Below, in pieces: positions 1 through 4,810 of a stretch of 8,109 nt of DNA. Location: the NCBI GenBank assembly GCA_964412395.1, contig CAYPOY010000237.1, positions 1-8,109 of the forward strand. The letters are read 5' to 3'. Origin of the DNA: CAYPOY01 sp964412395. GTDB taxonomy: Bacteria > Chloroflexota > Anaerolineae > B4-G1. The notes beneath the pieces are model-generated. The model saw nothing but the letters and a program-made list of their open reading frames with translations, was not told the DNA's origin and searched no databases. A program made the translations under genes and the position numbers. Position 1 is the stretch's first letter; every line of letters starts with the position of its first letter.

Positions 1-298
1 GGTTCAGGCCGTTGGTGACGTTGTCTCCAATGTATTTGAATGGCTGCTCCATAGATTCACCCACCAGCGTGTAGGAGGCGAAGTGCATCACTGCTTCGAC
101 GTCGTGGGCGTCGAACAGGGCTTTGACGGCGGCCCGGTCGGCCAGGTTCCCCTCGACGAAAACAGCTTCGGGGTGGACAGCAGCCCGGTGGCCGTAGTAC
201 AGGTTGTCGAAGACGACGACTCCGTCGCCTTGCTTGATGAGTTCTTCGGTGACGATGCTGCCGATGTAGCCGGCACCGCCGGTGACCAGGATGTTCAC
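1..298 (-). CDS. galE: UDP-glucose 4-epimerase-like NAD-dependent sugar epimerase, N-terminal part
   Basis: The first 99 codons of an extended short-chain dehydrogenase/reductase; the rest lies beyond the left edge. The family interconverts UDP-glucose and UDP-galactose in the cytoplasm, with bound NAD. Visible are the Rossmann GxxGxxG loop (TGGAGYIGS, residues 6-14), the acidic end of beta-2 (VVVFDNLYYGHR, about 28-39) with the DNL...GH pattern typical of GalE, and the VMHFASYTLVGES segment (about 69-81) followed by a P-x-KY-x-x-N-x-x-x-x-LN block typical of GalE. The start is GTG at 298, chosen because an AGGAGGT ribosome-binding site (305-311) sits 6 nt upstream and the Rossmann strand begins at once. 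It overlaps the stop of the upstream phospholipase-like gene by 4 bp (GTGA), so the two are very likely translationally coupled. Other UDP-sugar epimerases (for example UDP-glucuronate 4-epimerase) are possible but fit less well. Confidence 0.9.
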   Translation of the reverse strand, partial: MNILVTGGAGYIGSIVTEELIKQGDGVVVFDNLYYGHRAAVHPEAVFVEGNLADRAAVKALFDAHDVEAVMHFASYTLVGESMEQPFKYIGDNVTNGLN

Positions 299-1053
299 GT
301 GTGGACCTCCTTTTTACCAATATACCAACAGATTAACGCCACGCTGCGCGCGTAGCCTGTATCGTGAAATGATCGCAGCGCGGCTTGTGGAATGTGGCAA
401 AAGACACGCTCCTTCATCTGCTGCGGTGATCTCAACACTGCCTCCACCTCCGTCACCGACACACCCATCCGTTGGGCGAAGATTTCGGCCGTCTGCACGC
501 TGTGCCCTGGGTCGAACTGTCCGACCAGCCAATCGCGCCATGCCCGCAGGTGCTCGTCGCTGACAAAGGGCAGCCAGTCCTGGGGCTCAGCTTCTCGCAG
601 TGCAATAGCCACGCTGCCGTTGAGTCGCTGCTGATCCTGGCGGTCCATCCAGGTGCGCAGGACGTTATGCAGAAATGACCGCTCGCGCCAGGGAGCCCAG
701 TCCGGCAGGAAGTAGCGCCGGAAGATGTCATCGAGCCAGAGTTCGTCCAGCAGTAAATGAGCGACGTAGCCAGCGACGAAGGCGACCTGCGCTGGTGGGA
801 GCGGTTCCGCGTGGGCGAGCACCGGGTGGGTGGCGAACAGCGTCTCGTGGGCCGGGCGATCAGAGGTGCGCGGGATGGTGTAAAAGTGCGTCTCGTCGCG
901 GGCCTGCCCGCTGACGGTCTGGACGTCGGGCGCGGTGTGGCCCAGCAGGAACGGGCCGCGCTGCCGGATCAGCATGCGGCGGGTGGTGGGAGGGAGAGCG
1001 TCTCCGTGCAGGATTTCCTCGGCCAGGGCCAGGTGCATGATTGGAGTGGGCAT
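295..1053 (-). CDS. Zinc-dependent phospholipase C-like protein (Zn_dep_PLPC family)
   Basis: A 252-aa protein starting MPTPIMHLALAEEI. It has the hallmarks of the bacterial zinc-dependent phospholipase C / S1-P1 nuclease fold family: an N-terminal His in MHLA (H7), G-H-T-A-P-D (H39, D43), E-T-H-F-Y (H56) and the helix G-Y-V-A-H-L-L-L-D-E-L-W (H99, D103), the HxxxD spacing used for zinc binding. No signal peptide is visible, so secretion is not supported; many such proteins are annotated only as phospholipase-like with unknown substrate. I place the start at 1053 because the family begins with a short M-P-x-P-x-x-H segment and because a strong promoter ends 10 nt upstream of this ATG. The frame stays open 13 codons further, but that extension overlaps the promoter. 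The stop overlaps the galE start by 4 bp. Substrate and pathway are unknown; pairing with galE hints at surface polysaccharide or lipid metabolism (inference). Confidence 0.8.
   Translation of the reverse strand: MPTPIMHLALAEEILHGDALPPTTRRMLIRQRGPFLLGHTAPDVQTVSGQARDETHFYTIPRTSDRPAHETLFATHPVLAHAEPLPPAQVAFVAGYVAHLLLDELWLDDIFRRYFLPDWAPWRERSFLHNVLRTWMDRQDQQRLNGSVAIALREAEPQDWLPFVSDEHLRAWRDWLVGQFDPGHSVQTAEIFAQRMGVSVTEVEAVLRSPQQMKERVFCHIPQAALRSFHDTGYARSVALICWYIGKKEVHT
305..311 (-). promoter_or_regulatory. Ribosome-binding site fixing the GTG start of galE
   Basis: AGGAGGT on the minus strand, preceded by an A-run and 6 nt upstream of the GTG at 298. It lies within the last codons of the upstream gene and is the main reason for choosing the GTG. 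Seen directly in the sequence. Confidence 0.8.
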
Positions 1054-1063
1054 TGTGTGGTCT

Positions 1064-1092
1064 ATTGTACAACGGAAGGACGATGTTGCCAA
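1064..1092 (-). promoter_or_regulatory. Sigma-70-type promoter with a near-leaderless start
   Basis: On the minus strand, TTGGCA (1087-1092) and TACAAT (1064-1069) each match the consensus at 5 of 6 positions and are separated by exactly 17 bp. The ATG at 1053 lies 10 nt after the -10 box, so a usual start site about 7 nt downstream leaves a leader of only 3-5 nt, and no Shine-Dalgarno sequence is present. It would drive the phospholipase-like gene and galE as a unit separate from the DGR locus. Confidence 0.7.
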
Positions 1093-1107
1093 TCTCGGTG
1101 TTGCCCG

Positions 1108-1139
1108 AAATAAAGACCGGGGCGGATCACTCCGCCCCG
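1108..1139 (-). terminator. Rho-independent terminator closing the DGR/NACHT transcript
   Basis: On the minus strand a 9-bp perfect GC stem (CGGGGCGGA / TCCGCCCCG) with a 4-nt loop is followed by a T-rich tail (GTCTTTATTT). It lies about 160 bp after the stop of the 893-aa NACHT gene and 15 bp before the -35 box of the next promoter, so it insulates the two units. Confidence 0.65.
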
Positions 1140-1224
1140 TCGCCTTCGCGCCCTTGCTCCTGTCGGGGGACGCTCAGTCAACGCCTCAGCCTCACCACCC
1201 TTTGCCGGAATCCGCCGCGCGCGA

Positions 1225-1247
1225 CTGGGGGGCCGGAGGCCCCCCAG
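1225..1247. repeat. Perfect GC hairpin downstream of VR1
   Basis: A 10-bp perfect inverted repeat, CTGGGGGGCC / GGCCCCCCAG, with a 3-nt loop. It is flanked by AATCCGCCGCGCGCG on one side and ACCCCCCATCAGC on the other. The same arrangement occurs after VR2 (4716-4740) with a different inner stem and loop. No T-run follows on the gene strand, so it is not a standard terminator. It may be a dispersed intergenic repeat, or a structure used in DGR homing, where hairpins downstream of VRs are known although usually much closer than the 76 bp seen here. Confidence 0.75.
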
Positions 1248-1256
1248 ACCCCCCAT

Positions 1257-1312
1257 CAGCAATCAGAAGACAGCATTCAGTAGCCAGAAATCAGAAATCA
1301 GAATTCAGAAGG
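1257..1312. repeat. Heptanucleotide repeat array, 8 units (CAGNNNN)
   Basis: CAG recurs at exactly 7-bp spacing at 1257, 1264, 1271, 1278, 1285, 1292, 1299 and 1306, most units being CAGAAAT, CAGAATT or close variants. The array spans the stop codon of the 893-aa NACHT gene and encodes its last residues. It resembles the short tandemly repeated repetitive (heptamer) sequences of cyanobacteria and other large bacterial genomes. The period is not a multiple of three, so it is not a protein repeat. Confidence 0.9.
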
Positions 1313-3979
1313 CGGAGAGCCAGGGAAGACCACCCGAAACCCGTTGAAGCTGATAAAGTTGTCCGGGTGGTTGTAGCGCCGGGACGCGCAGCGCGCGTAA
1401 CTCCTGTTGAGAAACCAGGAGCCGCCGCGCAGCACACGCCGTTCGCCCTGGATGTACCAGGAGCCGGTCCACTCCCAGACGTTGCCGGCGCCGTCCCACA
1501 GTCCGGCCGGGTTGGCTCCCTCCGGGAAGGTCACCACCGCCGTCGGTGTCGGGTTGGCTTCCTTACGTTCGTCAGAGCCCCACCACTTTTCCCATTCGTC
1601 GTCACCCGGCAACTCCCGCCCTGCCCACCACTCGGCGCAGTTGAGGCGGGTGCGGGTCCATTCTTCTCCCCAGGGGTACTCCGAGCCAGCGGTGCCACGC
1701 ACTGCCCGCTCCCATTCTTCCTCGGTGGGCAGGCGGGGGGCGGATGGGCCGCCCGGGTTCAGCCCTGCTTCCAGCGCCAGCCAACGGCAGTAGGCCTGCG
1801 CCTCGAACCAGGAGACGCCCACGACCGGGCAGAGAGGGCTGCCCAGCCGTTCGTCTCTCCACCAGTAGGGCCGGTCGCGCTTCTCCGGCGGGCGCTGGGA
1901 AAGCCAATCCCTCAAGTAGTCGGGCGCTTTGCTGTCATACGTCCCGGTGCGCCAGGCCCATCCCTCCGCGCTCCAACACTCGCGCCACTCGTATCCACCG
2001 GCCGCGACGAAGCGGGCAAACTGCTTGTTGGTCACCAGGTAAGCGCCAATGCGATACGGGGCCTGGATCACCCGCCGCTCCTTTTCGTCGCCGTACAGGA
2101 ATGGCCCTGGGGGAATCTCCACCCACACGTCCAGCCCGCCCTCCGGCTCCCACCCCAGCCGGCCCAGCAGGTGCCCGGCATCGCGCCGCGCCGGCGCTGG
2201 TGTCTCCCGGTTTTGCATCACCTCCACCAGGCGACCGGTCACGACCGCCGCCGAACCCCGGTCGGCGCCCACCTCGCCCGCATCGGCCAGCGCCTCACCT
2301 GCCAGCACGACGTTCCGTCCCCGGTCCGTGCCGGGCAGGTCATCTGCGCACAGTCGCCGCAGCACCCGCCCGGCCTTGAAGGGGCTCTGCTTGACGATGC
2401 CCAGGACGCCCACGGTGAGCAGCAACGTCTCGCGCCAGGCGGGCTCCAGCCAGTGCTGGCAGATCACGTCCATTGCCATCTCCAGCCCCTCCTGATCCTC
2501 CAGGAGCGCGATGCCCTTGGCTGCCAGCATCTCCTCGAAGGTCAGGTGCAGGAAGCCGTACTGTCCCTCCCCCCGCTCGACGAGCAGGTTGGAGTAGTGG
2601 CGCACGCTTTCGAGGAACGCGCGGGCGCGCTGGCGGGCCGGGCCACGGTGTTCCCCCCACTCCCGTTGGTAGTAGCCGGTCAGCCAGCCTTCGATCTGGT
2701 CACGGCCGACCAGTCCGGCGGTGGGGTTCTCCTGCCGCAGCCACAGGGCCAGGGGGGCCAACACCTGCACCGTCCCCAGGTAATCCATACCCGGCCCGAC
2801 GGGGCGCTTGTCGAGTGCCCGGGCCTTGTTCCAGGCACTGATCAGCGTCTCCAGGTAGAGCTCGTACAGTTTCACCCGCTCGCGGGGCAGTGTCACGCGC
2901 TGGCGCTTGATGAGTGCCATGATGGTCAAGAGCAGCGGGTTAGAAGCCAGCCGCTCGATGCCGGAGCCGGGGACGATGGCCGCCATGAGGTCTTGCCGCT
3001 CTTCTTCGGCTGCGGCGCGGGCCTCGGGGGTGTCGCCGTGGGTGGCGATCTCGAAGGCCAGCGTCCAGCGGGCGGCAAAATGCTCGATCTCCTCCCGTTC
3101 CCAATCGGTGAGGGTGTAGACGGGCCAGGTGGCTCCCGAAAGGGGGGCGTCCCGGTAGCCGACGATGCGGCTGGTGACGACGAAGCGGTTGCCCTCCTGC
3201 CCCCGGTGGACGGCGACAAAGTCCTCCACCAGCCGGTTGACGTACAGTCGCCGCTCCTGCACCTCGTCCAGCCCGTCCAGGAGCACGACGGCCTGCCCCT
3301 GGGCCAGAGCCGTGTCGAACAGCGCTGCTATTCCCTCCAGGTCTTTGCGCCGGGCACCGTAGTAGCGGGCCAGGTAGGTCTGAAGGCCGACCTCCTCCCG
3401 TTGGAGCGTCTCGGCGTAGGCGTTGAGGGGCAGGAGAATGGGCAGTGGGCCATCCCCATCCTGACAGCGGGCCAGGTGGAGCGCCAGGTGCTTGAGGAGC
3501 GTGGACTTGCCCGCGCCGGGGTCGCCCAGGATGACGAGGGCCGCTTCTTTGTTGAGCGCCTGGTCAATGGGAAGCGGCCCGGCGGTTTCGGCCGGGGCCA
3601 ACATTCCCTCCAATTGAAGCGCCTCTTCGACTTTACCCACCTGCCGGCCGGCCAAGCGCAGCCGCCGCCAGGTGTCGGCCTCGGGGGCGGCGGGCCGGGC
3701 GTGGAGCGGCACGAAGACCTCCTCCAGCGGCAGGAGGGTGGCCACCTTCTCCACCTGGGGCACCCCCTTGAAGTCTAGATACCTGTGGGCGCTGAAGAGA
3801 TAGTCGCTGTAGGCCGCACGCAGCGCGGCCAGGTCCGGCGGCGGCCGGAAGGGAGCAACCTGGAAAGTGAAGTTGTACTGTAATAACTGCAACAAGTCCC
3901 GCCCGGCGAAGGTGCTGTCGGTCAGTTCTACAGGGCCGCCAACGTAGCTGCCCTCTATGTGCGACGTTTCATCGGTCAT
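1298..3979 (-). CDS. NACHT ATPase with C-terminal FGE/SUMF1-type lectin-fold domain, DGR target 1
   Basis: An 893-aa STAND/NLR-like protein. Order: glycine-rich N-terminal tag (MTDETSHIEGSYVGGPV, residues 1-17, then DSTFAG); linker with LEEVFVPL (85-92); NACHT domain with Walker A ILGDPGAGKST (150-160), Walker B VVLLDGLDEV (231-240) and VVTSRIVGYRD (267-277); NACHT-associated helical/winged region with FLHLTFEEMLAAKGI (476-490); HEAT-like helical stretch to about 610; FGE/SUMF1 domain from about 617 with VVGVSWFEAQAYCRWLA, RLPTEEEWERAV, GNVWEW and RVLRGGSW. The last 32 residues contain the DGR variable repeat. FGE enzymes use a Cys pair in the GGSW-to-RCA segment; it is absent here (GGSWFLNRSYARCA), so the domain should be a ligand-binding scaffold rather than a sulfatase-activating enzyme. 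The ATG at 3979 is supported by AAGGAGGT 4 nt upstream. Likely role (inferred): ATP-switched sensor whose recognition surface is varied by the retroelement. No membrane segment or signal peptide seen. Confidence 0.93.
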   Translation of the reverse strand: MTDETSHIEGSYVGGPVELTDSTFAGRDLLQLLQYNFTFQVAPFRPPPDLAALRAAYSDYLFSAHRYLDFKGVPQVEKVATLLPLEEVFVPLHARPAAPEADTWRRLRLAGRQVGKVEEALQLEGMLAPAETAGPLPIDQALNKEAALVILGDPGAGKSTLLKHLALHLARCQDGDGPLPILLPLNAYAETLQREEVGLQTYLARYYGARRKDLEGIAALFDTALAQGQAVVLLDGLDEVQERRLYVNRLVEDFVAVHRGQEGNRFVVTSRIVGYRDAPLSGATWPVYTLTDWEREEIEHFAARWTLAFEIATHGDTPEARAAAEEERQDLMAAIVPGSGIERLASNPLLLTIMALIKRQRVTLPRERVKLYELYLETLISAWNKARALDKRPVGPGMDYLGTVQVLAPLALWLRQENPTAGLVGRDQIEGWLTGYYQREWGEHRGPARQRARAFLESVRHYSNLLVERGEGQYGFLHLTFEEMLAAKGIALLEDQEGLEMAMDVICQHWLEPAWRETLLLTVGVLGIVKQSPFKAGRVLRRLCADDLPGTDRGRNVVLAGEALADAGEVGADRGSAAVVTGRLVEVMQNRETPAPARRDAGHLLGRLGWEPEGGLDVWVEIPPGPFLYGDEKERRVIQAPYRIGAYLVTNKQFARFVAAGGYEWRECWSAEGWAWRTGTYDSKAPDYLRDWLSQRPPEKRDRPYWWRDERLGSPLCPVVGVSWFEAQAYCRWLALEAGLNPGGPSAPRLPTEEEWERAVRGTAGSEYPWGEEWTRTRLNCAEWWAGRELPGDDEWEKWWGSDERKEANPTPTAVVTFPEGANPAGLWDGAGNVWEWTGSWYIQGERRVLRGGSWFLNRSYARCASRRYNHPDNFISFNGFRVVFPGSPPSEF
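1324..1398 (-). repeat. DGR variable repeat VR1
   Basis: A 75-bp ungapped match to the template repeat at 4207-4281. All 8 differences fall at TR adenines (read on the minus strand): TAC to TCC, AAC to CGC, AAC to TAC, AAC to ATC, AAC to AGC and AAC to TTC. The protein has S866, R868, Y869, I876, S877 and F878 where the TR would give Y, N, N, N, N, N. The 19 bases at the 3' end contain no adenine and are unchanged. Adenine-only substitution is the signature of DGR mutagenic homing. Confidence 0.93.
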
Positions 3980-4206
3980 AGCGACCTCCTTGATTCCGTG
4001 CCCCGCGCCAACGGTCGAGTCGGGCGGGCAGGTGCAAGACCTGCCCCTGCAAGCGCCGGCCTACTGGAGGGCGCGGGGCGACGATATTTGGCCGGCCGGG
4101 CAGAGCCCGGGCGCGACCGGGGCCGGGCCGGGCTGGCTCTCTTTATTTCGGGCGCCGCCCCGCGTCCGTGGACGACGAGGTTTACCGGCCCTGTGCTGAG
4201 TGTCAT
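3980..4206. other. GC-rich intergenic region between the TR and NACHT target 1
   Basis: No gene is supported here. It holds the Shine-Dalgarno of the 893-aa gene (3984-3989), the 21-bp palindrome at 4026-4046, a smaller inverted repeat (CCGGGC / GCCCGG, 4096-4110) and a GC-dense tract. I see no convincing -35/-10 pair on the minus strand, so target 1 may be transcribed from upstream together with the TR. If so, the TR RNA is part of a longer transcript or is processed from it. Confidence 0.5.
4026..4046. repeat. 21-bp perfect palindrome with 5-nt loop
   Basis: GGGCAGGT / ACCTGCCC, an 8-bp stem around GCAAG. It could fold in RNA of either strand. No T-run follows on the minus strand, so a terminator is not supported. 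The form looks like a dispersed intergenic palindrome (REP-like), which cannot be tested inside one window. Confidence 0.6.
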
Positions 4207-4281
4207 GGAAGACCACCCGAAACCCGTTGTTGTTGTTAAAGTTGTCCGGGTGGTTGTTGTTCCGGTACGCGCAGCGCGCGT
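4207..4281 (-). ncRNA. DGR template repeat (TR)
   Basis: A non-coding 75-bp segment 28 bp after the avd remnant, the usual avd-TR spacing. Read in the VR frame on the minus strand it would encode ARCAYR, three Asn, HPDNF, four Asn, GFRVV: eight AAC codons in all, the codon DGR templates favour because adenine randomisation of AAC cannot create a stop. It aligns without gaps to both VRs. The final bases GGGTTTCGGGTGGTCTTCC are adenine-free and shared. Beyond this the TR lacks the CCTGGCTCTCC, heptad and hairpin sequence that follows both VRs, as expected of a donor that must not itself be rewritten. Known role: the TR RNA is copied to adenine-mutagenised cDNA that replaces VR. The ends of the transcript cannot be seen. 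Confidence 0.92.
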
Positions 4282-4309
4282 CGGCCCGGCCCCACCACAG
4301 GCAGCACCG

Positions 4310-4552
4310 TCAGTGCCGCCGTCTGGCCTGTACAGATGGATCTACCTTCCCGCGCCAGCCGCCCATCAGCCGCCCAATCTCGTCCACCATGCGCTGTCCG
4401 TGCTCGTACTGATTGAATTTGACCAGTTCCAGGTCACGGCACAGCCGCATGTAGAGCCGCAACTTGACCAGGTCAGTGTCGGCCCGGGCCAGGATCGGGG
4501 CGGGTTGCTGGCTGCGGCCGGCCTCGATCAGCCGCTCCTGGAAGCGCAACGC
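4310..4552 (-). pseudogene. avd: Avd accessory protein, C-terminal 80 residues (truncated)
   Basis: The frame reads ALRFQERLIEAG... and ends QARRRH before TGA at 4310-4312. Avd forms a pentameric four-helix-bundle barrel that binds the DGR reverse transcriptase and TR RNA. Diagnostic segments are LIEAGR, ARADTDLVKLRLYMRLCRDL, then QYEHGQRMVDEIGRLMGGW, matching the third and fourth helices, including the V-x-E-I/V-G-R-x-x-G-x-W ending of Bordetella-type Avd. A full Avd is about 110-130 aa; the first helix and part of the second are missing. The reading frame remains open upstream to 4747, but there it only shadows the RT fragment in another frame, so no native Avd start exists. The Avd part could be made only by a frameshift from the RT fragment or from a non-canonical start such as TTG at 4549, which lacks a well-placed Shine-Dalgarno. 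Confidence 0.82.
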
Positions 4553-4665
4553 TCGAAGGCGGCCACCTCCGCTTTGCCCCGCTTGCCCCGGGCGGCAGCG
4601 CGGTAGGCCAGGAACAGGTTTTCGAACGTACAGATCTGCGGGTAGAGGTTCTTGTAGGTTTTCAT
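4528..4665 (-). pseudogene. DGR reverse transcriptase, N-terminal 38 residues only (remnant)
   Basis: Starts at ATG 4665 (MKTYKNLYPQI), followed by TFENLFLAYRAAARGKR and EVAAFE. This is the conserved N-terminus of DGR-class reverse transcriptases (N-L-x-x-x-I-x-x-x-E-N-L-x-x-A-Y-x-x-x-x-x-G-K-R ... F-E). After E38 the frame gives seven unrelated residues and stops at 4530-4528, while the next frame becomes Avd. No RT palm motif (YxDD) and no later RT block was found anywhere in the window, so about nine tenths of the enzyme is gone. The simplest reading is one deletion running from RT codon 38 into avd, leaving a frameshifted joint at about 4550-4554. No Shine-Dalgarno precedes the ATG. An assembly error is an alternative. 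Confidence 0.8.
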
Positions 4666-4715
4666 GGTGTATTTCGTATTGCGTTAGGTCATCAGTCTCA
4701 AAATCCGCCGCGCGC

Positions 4716-4740
4716 GTCTGGGGGGCAAAGCCCCCCAGAC
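4716..4740. repeat. Perfect GC hairpin downstream of VR2
   Basis: An 11-bp perfect stem, GTCTGGGGGGC / GCCCCCCAGAC, with loop AAA. The flanks (AATCCGCCGCGCGCG and CCCCCCATCAGC) match those of the hairpin after VR1, but the inner stem and loop differ while pairing is kept, which argues that structure is conserved. No T-run follows on the gene strand. It lies 81 bp past the 3' end of VR2. Confidence 0.75.
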
Positions 4741-4747
4741 CCCCCAT

Positions 4748-4810
4748 CAGCAGCCAGAAAACAGCATTCAGCAGGCAGAAAGCAGGATTCAGAATTCAGA
4801 AATCAGAAGG
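4748..4810. repeat. Heptanucleotide repeat array, 9 units (CAGNNNN)
   Basis: CAG recurs at exactly 7-bp spacing from 4748 to 4804 (4748, 4755, 4762, 4769, 4776, 4783, 4790, 4797, 4804). It overlaps the stop codon of the 918-aa NACHT gene in the same way as the 8-unit array overlaps its partner's stop. The extra unit shows the array length varies between copies. Confidence 0.9.

Noticed and set aside
1054..1092. 13-codon N-terminal extension of the phospholipase-like gene
   Set aside because: It covers the promoter, and the family's N-terminal motif begins at the inner Met at 1053.
935..3778. 947-codon open frame on the plus strand
   Set aside because: It is antisense to the NACHT-FGE gene, has no recognisable domain, is rich in Pro/Gly/Arg and spans the terminator and promoter region. 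It is a GC-driven shadow of the minus-strand gene.
4104..4153. Possible plus-strand terminator (AGCCCGG...CCGGGCT then CTCTTTATTTCGGGC), sharing 14 bases in opposite orientation with the minus-strand terminator tail at 1103-1116
   Set aside because: No plus-strand gene precedes it, the stem is long and imperfect, and the 14-base match may be chance or a common repeat.
4665..4705. TTGAGA upstream of the RT remnant as a promoter
   Set aside because: The only -10 candidates at proper spacing (such as TACGAA) match the consensus poorly.
4553..4747. Upstream extension of the Avd frame to an ATG at 4747
   Set aside because: The residues before ALRFQERL are the RT fragment read in the wrong frame plus hairpin sequence. 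They do not resemble an Avd N-terminus and no Shine-Dalgarno precedes the ATG.
4748..4810. CRISPR-like array
   Set aside because: The units are 7 bp with no spacers; no cas gene is present.
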